From: Campylobacterota bacterium
Lineage (GTDB): Bacteria; Campylobacterota; Campylobacteria; Campylobacterales; Sulfurospirillaceae
Reading direction: 5' to 3'
DNA length: 11,937 nt
Assembly (NCBI GenBank): GCA_009930355.1
Contig: RZYK01000046.1
Coordinates: forward strand, 1 to 11,937
Below, piece by piece: positions 1 through 7,087 of the stretch (position 1 is the stretch's first letter; every line of letters starts with the position of its first letter). Position numbers and translations under genes: made by a program. Under the pieces are notes generated by a model. It was not told the DNA's origin. It did not search any database and was given only the letters and a program-made list of their open reading frames with translations.

Positions 1-97
<97 letters not shown>

Positions 98-98
<1 letters not shown>

Positions 99-763
99 TC
101 TTTTTCCGTTAAATCTGTATTATCAATGGTGCTGAGTATTCTATAAATAATTCTAAAATAATTAGTTAATTCTTCTTTATTTACATAAAAAGATTTAGTG
201 TAGTTTGCTAATGCATTTTTATATTGTGAATTTATATCTGCATTTTTATAATTAAAATTTTCTAAAAGATCATTTTTTAATTTTTTAAAATAATTCTTAT
301 TTTCGTGCTGATTATTTAAATTTGAAATGATTTTATGATACAAATCAATTAATGAAAAAAAGGTAGTTTCAAATCTCTGCTGTTTAAGGGTTTTTGACTG
401 CTCTGTAAAAACTTTCCTTGTTTCTTCTAGTTCCGTTCTTTGTAAACTAAATTCATTAATTTGTAAATTTAAAGCTTCAACTTGTTTTTCAAAGACTTTT
501 CTATTAGTATCAAAATCTTTTCTTTGATCTTTTAACGCTATATAAAATAATAATACTCCACAAAACTGCAAGATAGTTCCTATTATGCCGCCAAAAAAAT
601 CTCCAAAAGTTCCAAATTTAGTATGTTCAATAGTTTTTTCTAAGGAGAAAGTTTCTTGCCATGTAAATAATATAATTGCTGGAAATATCAAAAACAGTAA
701 GGAAATTGAAATTTTAATTATAGTTGATGCTTGAATTTCATCAATAAAATCTATTTTAAACAT
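98..763 (-). pseudogene. Putative phage abortive-infection protein (putAbiC-like), interrupted by IS
   Basis: The frame opens at ATG 763-761 after a weak GGAA site. It encodes two hydrophobic segments (about residues 17-34 and 52-71) separated by the motif FGTFGDFFGGIIGTI, then a charged Gln/Glu/Lys-rich probable coiled coil (about 75-125). Next come RFETTFFSLIDLYHKI and, near the end, YFRIIYRILSTID. This layout matches the membrane-anchored 'putative phage abortive infection' family, in which a small-residue FGDFFGG motif precedes a helix and an F-E-x-T-F-F-x-L motif. About 222 native residues remain. The frame then runs into the IS terminus near 98, so the conserved C-terminal part is lost or displaced. 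The gene is very AT-rich (5 G/C in bases 241-300). A role in phage defence is inferred from the family only. Confidence 0.65.
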
Positions 764-844
764 AAAATTTCCAATGAATAAATGAATTTAAATAATGTCT
801 ATTTCATTGTATAATAATCATTCTTAAGATTTTTTTTAATTTTA

Positions 845-889
845 GAGGTTAATATCGGGTTAATAGGAGCAGTTTCCACCTTTAACCTC
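845..889. repeat. Inverted repeat with internal direct repeat
   Basis: GAGGTTAA at 845-852 pairs perfectly with TTAACCTC at 882-889. The left arm overlaps a direct repeat, GGTTAATA at 847-854 and again at 858-865 (11-base period). The loop contains a small GGA/TCC hairpin. There is no T-run, so it is not an obvious terminator. It could be an operator, a recombination site or an RNA hairpin. Confidence 0.45.
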
Positions 890-973
890 CCTTAAGATGT
901 AAATGGAACAAGCTACTTGACTTAAATTAATCAATAAATTTTTTATATGTAAAGAAAAAAAGTAGCCTCGTAT

Positions 974-1011
974 CATTCCAAATCCACTCCAAAAGAAGCA
1001 CTGTTGGAATG
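974..1011. repeat. Inverted repeat CATTCCAA/TTGGAATG
   Basis: An 8-base perfect inverted repeat (974-981 and 1004-1011) with a 22-base spacer. On the minus strand a run of seven T follows about a dozen bases after the stem, so it could act as a weak terminator in that direction. No gene on the minus strand immediately precedes it. Confidence 0.35.
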
Positions 1012-1189
1012 TATCAATAGTCAAAAAATTGTATTAGTTACTTGAAGTTACAGACACAATAGGGTTTTTCATATAAAGAAAAATAGAGCTCAGGACTAAA
1101 CATTTAATTTTACGCAACTGATGATGAGTTGTGTTTGAAAGAGAGGAGATGGAAAACAAGCAAACCACACAATTAAATATATTATTATA

Positions 1190-1233
1190 TATATTATAAT
1201 ATAATTTAGCTAGTAAATATAATATAGTATACT
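1190..1233 (+). promoter_or_regulatory. hipBA promoter/operator region
   Basis: The stretch contains a 14-base perfect palindrome TATATTATAATATA (1190-1203), an 8-base palindrome AGTATACT (1226-1233) and three TATAAT hexamers (1195, 1200, 1218), any of which could be the -10 box. hipB-type antitoxins bind palindromes overlapping their own promoter, so autoregulation is likely by family analogy. The exact operator cannot be decided because the whole region is A/T. Confidence 0.45.
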
Positions 1234-1245
1234 TAAGGCTAAGAA

Positions 1246-1539
1246 ATGATAGAACTTTCAACACCCCTTGAAATCGTACAAAAAGTTGCAGAACTGATAG
1301 AAACTGAGCGAAAAGTTCAGAAACTTCAACAGAAAGAATTGGCGCAAAAAGCGGATATACCTTTGCCTACGTACAAGCAATTCATCTATTCTTATAAAAT
1401 ATCGTTTGAAAACGTTATCAAACTTTTTATGGCTTTGAGACTTTTTGATAATCTTGAACGCTTACTTAAACAGAAAGAGTATAAAACGCTTGATGAGATT
1501 AAGATGTCAGATAAACTGCCTAAAAGGATATACAAATGA
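1246..1539 (+). CDS. hipB: HipB-like XRE-family antitoxin
   Basis: A 97-residue DNA-binding protein, expected to neutralise HipA and repress its own operon. Residues about 27-66 fit an XRE-type helix-turn-helix: LQQKELAQKADIPLPTYKQF, followed by an amphipathic helix (ENVIKLFMALRL). This matches the 'ql..K.LA..agis..t....g..vs...l.kl..aL' pattern. The basic C-terminus (KLPKRIYK) may contact the toxin or DNA. The start is supported by AAGG at 1235-1238, seven bases upstream. The stop overlaps the hipA start in an ATGA junction (1536-1539), so the two are translationally coupled. Naming as HipB depends mostly on the partner gene. Confidence 0.85.
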   Translation: MIELSTPLEIVQKVAELIETERKVQKLQQKELAQKADIPLPTYKQFIYSYKISFENVIKLFMALRLFDNLERLLKQKEYKTLDEIKMSDKLPKRIYK

Positions 1540-2792
1540 GTACGGAAGTAGAAGCTTTTATTTTTGGTCAAAAGATTGGAACGATACTTTTAAAGGATGG
1601 GGTTGTTTATTTTGAATATGATAAAGCGTTTAAGGCAAGTAAGCTTGAAATTTCTCCCATAAAACTACCCCTTTCATTTAATGGGGTTTATACCAACACT
1701 GATGATAGATATTTTGAAGGCTTAGCGGGAGTCTTTCATGATACATTGCCAGATAAATTTGGTACGAAAGTGATTGAAAGATATTTTGAATCAAAAAATA
1801 TTCCACCCCACGAACTCACTCTTATCCAAAAGCTGATGTTTGTTGGCGATAAAAGTATAGGCGCTATTACCTATCAGCCTATTATTCATAAAGCAAATGA
1901 ATCTCACATAAATGAACTGATAGAACTACAAAACTTTTATGAAAACGCAAAAAAAATTATCAGTGGCGATGCGATTGAAGTGGTCGATGAGATGCTTTCT
2001 TTTATGGACAGTGCTGCTAGTGCTGGCGGAGCAAGAGCTAAGGCAATTATCGGATATAACGCACATACAAAAGAGATGATCAGTGGGGTTAAAAGGGAGT
2101 TAAGAAAAGATTTTGAACACTATTTAATCAAATTTGATATGCCAAGGGAAGATGGAAGCAGTAGTGATTATACAAAACTAGAATACCTTTATATGCGTAT
2201 GGCAGCTGAGGTTGGAATTGATGTGCCAAAAATTGAACTCTTAACGCATGGAAACTTAGCCCACTATCTTATAAAGAGATTTGATAGAGTAGATGGGCAA
2301 GCATTGCATGTACACTCCGTAGCAGGACTTACGCATACAAATTTTAATATCCCTATGCACTACTCTTACGATGAACTTTTGCGGCTGACACGGTATCTTA
2401 CAGGGAGTCAACATGCTGTCAATGAACAATTTAAAAGAATGATTTTTAATATAGTGGGTCGAAATCAAGACGACCATGCTAAAAATTTTGCTTTCACCAT
2501 GGATACCGATGGACTCTGGCACCTCAGTCCAGCCTATGATATTACGTATGCCCATGGAGTAGGGTACACGAAAAATCATCAGTTATCTTTAAATGGAAAA
2601 ACAAATGATTTTACGTCGAAGGATATTTTACAACTCGCAAAAAAACACTCCATAAAAGAGAAAATGCTCAAAGAGTATATCGAGCATGTTAGTGAAACGT
2701 TTTCGCACTTTCAAAAAAGGGCTATGGAGCTAAATGTTAAAGAGCAAACAGTAGAGAGAATCTATCAAAAATTAAGACTTCACTTGATGTAA
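1536..2792 (+). CDS. hipA: HipA-family serine/threonine kinase toxin
   Basis: A 418-residue HipA-fold kinase. In the characterised E. coli system HipA phosphorylates glutamyl-tRNA synthetase and causes growth arrest; the target here is unknown. The N-terminal subdomain (about 5-115) carries the family's FEGLAGVFHDTLPDKFG stretch. A Gly/Ser-rich loop SAGGARAK (162-169) corresponds to the HipA SVAGAQEK loop, whose serine is the autophosphorylation site. LIKF (197-200) gives the probable ATP-binding lysine K199. The catalytic loop GRNQDDHAKN (308-317) supplies D312 and N317, and LSPAYD (330-335) supplies the metal-binding D335. All key kinase residues are present, so the toxin appears intact. 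It overlaps hipB by 4 bases. Base composition is lower in GC than the genes to the right, consistent with horizontal acquisition. Confidence 0.92.
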   Translation: MSTEVEAFIFGQKIGTILLKDGVVYFEYDKAFKASKLEISPIKLPLSFNGVYTNTDDRYFEGLAGVFHDTLPDKFGTKVIERYFESKNIPPHELTLIQKLMFVGDKSIGAITYQPIIHKANESHINELIELQNFYENAKKIISGDAIEVVDEMLSFMDSAASAGGARAKAIIGYNAHTKEMISGVKRELRKDFEHYLIKFDMPREDGSSSDYTKLEYLYMRMAAEVGIDVPKIELLTHGNLAHYLIKRFDRVDGQALHVHSVAGLTHTNFNIPMHYSYDELLRLTRYLTGSQHAVNEQFKRMIFNIVGRNQDDHAKNFAFTMDTDGLWHLSPAYDITYAHGVGYTKNHQLSLNGKTNDFTSKDILQLAKKHSIKEKMLKEYIEHVSETFSHFQKRAMELNVKEQTVERIYQKLRLHLM

Positions 2793-2796
2793 CGAG

Positions 2797-2821
2797 ACGT
2801 TAACGCTTTTACATGTAACGT
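2797..2821. repeat. Inverted repeat after hipA
   Basis: ACGTTA (2797-2802) and TAACGT (2816-2821) flank a TTTTACATG spacer just after the hipA stop. It could form a small hairpin, but no T-run follows on the plus strand, so terminator function is uncertain. It contains the 11/12 copy of the TTTACATGTAAA motif (2808-2819). Confidence 0.35.
2808..2819. repeat. TTTACATGTAAM motif, copy 1 (11/12)
   Basis: TTTACATGTAAC, one base off the perfect palindrome, in the intergenic region after hipA. See the finding on the motif family. Confidence 0.7.
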
Positions 2822-2909
2822 ACCTGCCGATAAAATGAACTCATGTGGCGATATGTTCGTCCTTTCTAAGCGATTGTATAGCAAAATGAGACTATAAAGA
2901 GAGGATGAA

Positions 2910-4055
2910 ATGACAAGGAGCTGTATGCAAAACACTCACGCACCAAGCGACATGAACGTCTCCTTATGGACGGATAAATATTTTTCAAATACCAAAACCA
3001 TTGTTGAACATTTTGGCGATACGCAGGTTACCTATGCTTTCTTTTTGCGTCGTCCCGTGCTTAGTGCGACACGTTTAGCCACGGAGTGGATTCAAACGCA
3101 AGCGTTGCAGCGAGGCATAGACGTCAATATCGAAGTGACGCATGAGGAGGGCGAATGGGTAGGGGCGGGTGAGCCTCTGTTTTATCTGAGCGGTTCTTTT
3201 TCTCATTTGGCGGAACTTGAAACACTCATTTTGCAAAAGTTGGGCTCTGCGTGTGTGGCGGCTTACAATGCGTATGAGATGTGTGAGAGTCTCCCTCATG
3301 TGGCGTTTTTGGCGATGGATGCGCGTCACTGTGCAGGAACAGAAATGGCTGAGATGATGGCATATGGGGCATCGGTTGGCTCAAAAGCCGCACAGCGTAG
3401 ACTAAAAGCCGTAGGCTTTATCGGCAATGCCACGGATGCGACGGCGCATTTCTTTGGTCGTGAAAAAGGACTGGGAACGGTTCCTCATGCGCTTATCGGT
3501 TATGCGGGCTCAACGCTTAGGGCGGCGCAGATGTTCCATGAATGTTTCCCTGATGAAAATATCCCTATTTTGGCGGATTATTTTGGTCGGGAAATCACCG
3601 ATACCCTAGAGGTGTGTCACGCTTTTGCCAATCTCGCCCACGAGGGAAAAATCGCCGTACGCCTTGATACGCATGGAGGTCGCTTTTTAGAAGGGCTGGA
3701 TACGCAAGAAAGCTACGCTGTTTTAGGACGCCATGCACCTGATGCGGTGCGGGATTATCGCACGGAAGCGGAACTGCATGACCTTATCGGCACGGGTGTT
3801 TCAGCAGCGGCCTTGTGGCGTATGCGTGAAATGCTTGATGATGCGGGATTTTCTAAAGTGCGCATCATTGCCTCCTCAGGCTTTACATCGCAAAAGTGCA
3901 AAAGTATGGCATGTGCCAAAGCACCCATTGACATCATCGGCACAGGCTCCTTTCTTCCTGAGCGCTGGAGTGAGACCAACGCCACAGCGGACATCATCGC
4001 TTACGGTGGCACATCAAGGGTCAAAGTGGGGCGAGAGTTTTTGCTCTTAAAGTAG
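2910..4055 (+). CDS. Nicotinate phosphoribosyltransferase family protein
   Basis: Likely converts nicotinate and PRPP to nicotinate mononucleotide in NAD salvage, in the cytoplasm. The 381-residue protein has the short-form NAPRTase layout: TDKYF (21-25), LRRPVLSATR (46-55), RHCAGTEMAE (139-148), the GTVPHAL motif (189-195) with the probable catalytic His193, VRLDT (250-254), ASSGF (321-325) and DIIGTGS (341-347), typical of the type II PRTase barrel. Two starts are plausible: ATG 2910, after GAGAGGA, and ATG 2925, after AAGGAG. Both spacings are 4 bases, so the N-terminal five residues are uncertain. It is monocistronic, with its own upstream region and a strong hairpin right after the stop. 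Homology could also fit a related quinolinate/nicotinate-type PRTase with another substrate. GC is clearly higher than in the left region (32 of 60 in bases 3061-3120). Confidence 0.82.
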   Translation: MTRSCMQNTHAPSDMNVSLWTDKYFSNTKTIVEHFGDTQVTYAFFLRRPVLSATRLATEWIQTQALQRGIDVNIEVTHEEGEWVGAGEPLFYLSGSFSHLAELETLILQKLGSACVAAYNAYEMCESLPHVAFLAMDARHCAGTEMAEMMAYGASVGSKAAQRRLKAVGFIGNATDATAHFFGREKGLGTVPHALIGYAGSTLRAAQMFHECFPDENIPILADYFGREITDTLEVCHAFANLAHEGKIAVRLDTHGGRFLEGLDTQESYAVLGRHAPDAVRDYRTEAELHDLIGTGVSAAALWRMREMLDDAGFSKVRIIASSGFTSQKCKSMACAKAPIDIIGTGSFLPERWSETNATADIIAYGGTSRVKVGREFLLLK

Positions 4056-4105
4056 AGTGGAGGGATAAAGAGTTTCATGAAACGCATCACACGCCACTCT
4101 TTTTT
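4054..4105 (+). terminator. Intrinsic terminator between convergent genes
   Basis: AGAGTGG (4054-4060, beginning in the stop codon) pairs with CCACTCT (4094-4100) and is followed by a run of T (4100-4105). Inside lies a separate perfect palindrome GTTTCATGAAAC (4072-4083), so the RNA would form a stem with a nested hairpin. It serves the plus-strand gene. In the other direction the T-run is weak. Confidence 0.7.
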
Positions 4106-4114
4106 ACATGTAAA
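4103..4114. repeat. TTTACATGTAAA motif, copy 2 (perfect)
   Basis: A perfect 12-base palindrome. It directly follows the terminator T-run and lies just before the stop codon of the convergent exporter gene. Confidence 0.85.
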
Positions 4115-4116
4115 GC

Positions 4117-4584
4117 CTAAATAATAGGCTTTTTACGTTTTGTATAATACATCGAAGGCAGAACCAACCCAAAGGCAATCGCAAATAAAATACTCACCGC
4201 ATGCAAACCATTTTCAATAAAACTCGAAAGCAAGGCATCGGTCACACCTTCTGTGTTCATCCTGACAAGGCTTATCATCATCTCATACGCATACGTTCCT
4301 GGAATCATCGGAATGATGGAGGGAACAGTATAAACAGGTCTTGGCATCACATAGCGACGTGACCAAAACACGCCAATAATCCCAATCGTCGTTGCGGCAA
4401 TAAACGTAGAGAGCACAATGGAAAAATTTCCATGCAGTAAAACTTCTCGAAGCGCATAGGTGAGTGCACCACCCAAAGCACATAAGGGAAGGGCAGAGCG
4501 GGGGACATTGAAAATCATCCCAAATCCCACAGCGGGAATAGCTGCCCACATCGCATCTAATAAAAGAGTAACCCACACCATCAT
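4117..4584 (-). CDS. ThrE-type exporter, C-terminal subunit (DUF3815/ThrE_2 family)
   Basis: A small integral membrane protein, expected to pair with the upstream gene to form a split threonine/serine exporter of the ThrE (ThrE/DUF1212) family. In Corynebacterium ThrE both parts are one chain. I choose the ATG at 4584-4582: it overlaps the upstream stop as TAATG, has AAAAGGA just upstream, and gives 155 residues, usual for this family. The frame is open back to 4668, but that would overlap the partner by 85 bases with a hydrophilic, unfamily-like N-terminus. Four to five hydrophobic segments are visible, together with the signature PSIIPMIPG (about residues 88-96) in the cytoplasmic/membrane turn. 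The substrate is inferred from the family and could be another small amino acid or a dicarboxylate. Confidence 0.8.
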   Translation of the reverse strand: MMVWVTLLLDAMWAAIPAVGFGMIFNVPRSALPLCALGGALTYALREVLLHGNFSIVLSTFIAATTIGIIGVFWSRRYVMPRPVYTVPSIIPMIPGTYAYEMMISLVRMNTEGVTDALLSSFIENGLHAVSILFAIAFGLVLPSMYYTKRKKPII

Positions 4585-5303
4585 TACCATCCTTTTAGAC
4601 CTAAAAGTCCCATCGCTAGCATAATACCAAGCGATGACATGAGCGTTAAAAGGGTTGCTTGCGTCCAACGCCCCCAGCCCATACTGATATAGCCTTTAAA
4701 GGCATCGAGCATGGAGTTAATGTAGGGCAGTCCTGGAACAAGAAGCAAAACACTTGACGAGAGGACAATATGCCCTGAATGACTTAGATTATCGTAAAAA
4801 GCGAGGCTAGCAATCAATGTACACACAAACGCCGTAAACGCAAAAACAATGAGCAAAGAGTAGTTACGATGCGAGAGCTCTTTGCGTACGAGCATACCGC
4901 CAGATGCTGCCAAAAACGTAATGCCAAAACCGACCCAGTCCGCTCCTTGAAGATGACTAAACGCCGCACATGAAAGACCGATGATGGGAATGAGTACCCA
5001 TGAAGGATAAGGGTTTGCATGAAGAGTATCAAGCGCTTTTTCGACCATCATGATATTGCGAGGGTTTTGCTCCGCTGCAATACATATCGTGACAATTTGA
5101 TGAACAATGGAGAGATTAATCGGCTGTTCTTGCGCACGTCGGGTCGTGGTCACCGAAGCGTCTCCGATGAGTGTGGTTAAAACAATGGCAGAGGGAATGA
5201 GAGAGATTTGAATGGATGTGCACCCCAGTGCTACGCCTAAACGAGAGGCAATTTGCTCTATAAGACGGCTTTCAGCGCCGTATTCAAGCAACATCACCGC
5301 CAC
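4584..5303 (-). CDS. ThrE-type exporter, N-terminal subunit (DUF1212)
   Basis: A threonine/serine exporter family membrane protein, 239 residues from a GTG at 5303. The DUF1212 signature is clear: LLEYGAESRLIEQIASRLG near the N-terminus, then IQISLIPSAIVLTT, and the conserved PGLPYINSMLD (190-200) between hydrophobic segments. About five membrane segments fill residues 100-235. The family-like sequence continues upstream of the GTG in frame (REEQTRITTVVVK), back to an in-frame TAA at 5372-5370, with no ATG, GTG or TTG between. The true start may be ACG 5351 or ATT 5348, both downstream of AAAAGGA. Alternatively the gene is degraded at its start. It is coupled to the downstream partner by TAATG. 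Confidence 0.82.
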   Translation of the reverse strand: MAVMLLEYGAESRLIEQIASRLGVALGCTSIQISLIPSAIVLTTLIGDASVTTTRRAQEQPINLSIVHQIVTICIAAEQNPRNIMMVEKALDTLHANPYPSWVLIPIIGLSCAAFSHLQGADWVGFGITFLAASGGMLVRKELSHRNYSLLIVFAFTAFVCTLIASLAFYDNLSHSGHIVLSSSVLLLVPGLPYINSMLDAFKGYISMGWGRWTQATLLTLMSSLGIMLAMGLLGLKGW

Positions 5304-5351
5304 TTTAACAACAACCGTGGTAATTCTGGTTTGTTCTTCACGCGAAATCGT
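5304..5351 (-). other. Probable N-terminal extension of the ThrE subunit lacking a standard start
   Basis: Sixteen codons in frame with the exporter gene, from ACG at 5351, encode a sequence ending REEQTRITTVVVK that looks like the normal start of DUF1212 proteins. AAAAGGA lies at 5364-5358 with an ideal six-base spacing to the ACG. A single T-to-C change from ATG would explain it. Confidence 0.5.
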
Positions 5352-5425
5352 TGGAAATCCTTTTGAAGTTTATATGTAGAATCATAGTCTAAATAGTTTG
5401 AAAATAAAATGTAGGGATACTTTGC

Positions 5426-5454
5426 TTGACATTTGCGCTAAATTTGACTAAAAC
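5426..5454 (+). promoter_or_regulatory. Probable creA promoter
   Basis: A perfect TTGACA (5426-5431) is followed after 17 bases by TAAAAC (5449-5454), a four-of-six -10 match, about 36 bases before the creA start. An AAGG ribosome site lies just before ATG 5491. Confidence 0.5.
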
Positions 5455-5490
5455 TCTCTAACAAAAGAAACTTTTTGAAAAAGGTAGAAG

Positions 5491-5979
5491 ATGAAAGTAT
5501 TGCTTAGGTATCAAAAAGTGACATGCCTTCTGATGGCAGGGTTGCTTTCACCTCTGGTAGGTGAAGAAATTGGCTCTGTGGATACAGCGTTTAAGCTTAT
5601 TGGTGCGAACCATAAAATTGTGGTAGAAGCCTTTGATGACCCCAAAATAGAAGGGGTTTCCTGCCATCTCTCTCGTGCAAAAACGGGAGGGCTTAAGGGA
5701 ACCTTTGGTGTGGCAGAAGATACCTCTGATGCTTCGATTGCGTGTCGGCAAACGGGTGTGATTACCCTGCCTAAAGAGGTTGCTTCGAAAAAGAAAGATG
5801 GGGAGCGTGTCTTTAAAGAGTCTACGTCACTCTTGTTTAAACACATTCAAGTGGTACGATTTTACGATGCAAAACGCAACACGCTCATTTACCTCACCTA
5901 TTCAGATAAACTCATAGACGGTTCTCCGCAAAATGCTATTTCAACGGTTCAAATCACCAATACAATTTTTGAAAAATAG
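5491..5979 (+). CDS. creA: CreA family periplasmic protein
   Basis: A 162-residue protein closely resembling E. coli CreA. Shared stretches are EEIGSVDTAFKLIG (25-38), HKIVVEAFDDP (41-51), SRAKTGG (61-67), AEDTSDA (75-81), VVRFYDAKRN (121-130) and YSDK..GSP.NAIS (137-151). Residues 1-24 form a signal peptide (basic start, hydrophobic core, small residues before EEIG), so the mature protein is exported to the periplasm. Two cysteines, C58 and C85, could form a disulfide. The molecular function of CreA is not established; it sits in the E. coli creABCD locus, but no creBCD is near here. It has its own promoter and terminator, so it is monocistronic. Start ATG 5491 is preceded by AAAAAGGT. Confidence 0.93.
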   Translation: MKVLLRYQKVTCLLMAGLLSPLVGEEIGSVDTAFKLIGANHKIVVEAFDDPKIEGVSCHLSRAKTGGLKGTFGVAEDTSDASIACRQTGVITLPKEVASKKKDGERVFKESTSLLFKHIQVVRFYDAKRNTLIYLTYSDKLIDGSPQNAISTVQITNTIFEK

Positions 5980-5992
5980 AAGAGCGTGAACC

Positions 5993-6024
5993 AAGAGGCA
6001 ACAGTAGCGCTTTTGTCTCTTTTA
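5993..6024 (+). terminator. Intrinsic terminator after creA
   Basis: AAGAGGCAA (5993-6001) pairs with TTGTCTCTT (6013-6021; one G-U pair) around an 11-base loop and ends in TTTT. It lies between the convergent creA and antiporter genes. Confidence 0.65.
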
Positions 6025-6032
6025 CATGTAAA
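6021..6032. repeat. TTTACATGTAAA motif, copy 3 (perfect)
   Basis: A perfect 12-base palindrome immediately after the creA terminator, overlapping its T-run. It is placed like copy 2, in a convergent intergenic gap. Confidence 0.85.
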
Positions 6033-6034
6033 GA

Positions 6035-7012
6035 TTAAAACGACAAAGCGCCAAGGATAAGATACAGCGTATAGACAATGTACCCTAAAAGTAACACAGC
6101 CCCTTTTTCAACACCGATTTTATTTTTTTCACGTTTGTTACCGTATGCCATAAAGAAAAGTGCAAGGCTCATCACAAACATGACATCCCAATCTCTGTAA
6201 AAAATCTCAGGCGCAATCACATAATCAGGTGCAATCACGGCAGCAACTCCCATAACCGCTAGAATGTTAAAAATGTTAGAACCCACTACGTTGCCAATAG
6301 CAATATCAGACTCTCCTTTTTTAACAGCAGCAATAGACGTTGCTAATTCAGGCAGTGACGTGCCAATGGCAACAATGGTTAACCCAATAATTAAATCGCT
6401 TACGCCCAAAAGCGTAGCAATACCCACAGCCCCCCAGACTAAAAGTTGAGAGCTACCAATAAGGGCAAGAAGACCTATCAGTAAAATGAGAATACTTTTT
6501 GAAAAACTGAGGGTAATGTCTTTTAATTCATCTTGAATGTTATCAATTAAGGCATCTCTTCGGTTTTTAAGGTTGCTCATAACGGACCATCCAATAAAGA
6601 TAAAAAGCCCTAATAATAAAATGACTCCCTCAATAAGGCTTAGGGTTGCATCAAAAAGCATATAGCCTGATAAAAGAGCAATAGCAAGGGAGAGTAAAAT
6701 ATTTTTCTTAACAATATTCGAGTGCAAAGCAATAGGCGCAATGAGGGCACTAATGCCTAAAATAAGACCAATATTAGCGATATTTGAGCCCAATGCGTTG
6801 CCAATGGCTAAGGCAGGATTTCCATTGAATGCAGCAACCGATGAGACAGCAATCTCAGGCGCACTGGTTCCAAAGCCTACGATTAAGATACCAATCAGTA
6901 AGGTGGGCATTCCAAGATGCATGGCAAGGGCGGTTGCGCCATCGACAAATTTATCCGAACTCCAGATGAGCAGAGCAAGACCTATGATAATTGCTAAACC
7001 AAAAAGCAGCAT
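6035..7012 (-). CDS. yrbG: Calcium/sodium antiporter, CaCA family (YrbG-like)
   Basis: An inner-membrane cation exchanger of 325 residues, with the internal duplication of the CaCA superfamily. The first alpha repeat shows GFGTSAPE (46-53) and GNALGSNIANI (71-81). The second shows AIGTSLPELATS (215-226) and GNVVGSNIFN (240-249). The acidic residues E53 and E222 are the expected ion ligands. About ten hydrophobic segments are visible, with a charged cytoplasmic loop (148-168). The start ATG 7012 has AAGGA seven bases upstream. It lies 56 bases after the hydrogenase operon in the same direction, with a long palindrome between, so it may be transcribed separately. Length equals that of YrbG. Substrate choice (Ca2+ exported for Na+ or H+) is inferred from the family. 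Confidence 0.92.
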   Translation of the reverse strand: MLLFGLAIIIGLALLIWSSDKFVDGATALAMHLGMPTLLIGILIVGFGTSAPEIAVSSVAAFNGNPALAIGNALGSNIANIGLILGISALIAPIALHSNIVKKNILLSLAIALLSGYMLFDATLSLIEGVILLLGLFIFIGWSVMSNLKNRRDALIDNIQDELKDITLSFSKSILILLIGLLALIGSSQLLVWGAVGIATLLGVSDLIIGLTIVAIGTSLPELATSIAAVKKGESDIAIGNVVGSNIFNILAVMGVAAVIAPDYVIAPEIFYRDWDVMFVMSLALFFMAYGNKREKNKIGVEKGAVLLLGYIVYTLYLILGALSF

Positions 7013-7059
7013 AGAAACATCCTTACAATAATAATAAAAATAGTGTATCTTTTTTTGAT

Positions 7060-7087
7060 AAACATTCTTTACATGTAAAGAATGTTT
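7060..7087. repeat. 28-bp perfect palindrome containing motif copy 4
   Basis: A 28-base perfect palindrome centred on TTTACATGTAAA (7068-7079): arms AAACATTC and GAATGTTT extend the 12-mer on both sides. It covers the last codons and stop (TAA) of the GltD-like gene and could form a 14-bp cruciform or an RNA hairpin ending the hydrogenase operon. No clear T-run follows in the minus direction. Confidence 0.85.

Larger units (their letters stand above)
764..1245. other. AT-rich gene-free stretch between abi remnant and hipBA
   Basis: I see no convincing gene here. The stretch holds two inverted repeats (845-889 and 974-1011), a pair of 8-base direct repeats (847-854, 858-865), a TTTATATGTAAA variant of the window's 12-mer (942-953) and, at its right end, the AT-palindromic promoter region of hipBA. 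A minus-strand open frame of 76 codons (1034-1264) is low complexity, has no recognisable domain and crosses the hipB start, so I regard it as chance. Confidence 0.6.

Noticed and set aside
1150..1200. Possible 16-codon leader peptide after GAGAGGAG
   Set aside because: The purine stretch directly abuts the ATG, too close for a ribosome site, and the peptide runs into the AT palindrome.
1034..1264. 76-codon minus-strand open frame before hipB
   Set aside because: Low-complexity AT-driven sequence, no domain, no ribosome site I trust, and it crosses the hipB start and promoter.
3427..3609. Plus-strand 60-codon open frame inside the phosphoribosyltransferase gene
   Set aside because: A shadow of the real gene, rich in Arg/Met/Leu with no domain; the same holds for 3733-4050 and other internal frames.
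4585..4668. Longer N-terminus for the C-terminal ThrE subunit
   Set aside because: It would overlap the partner gene by 85 bases with unrelated residues; the TAATG junction at 4584 is a better start.
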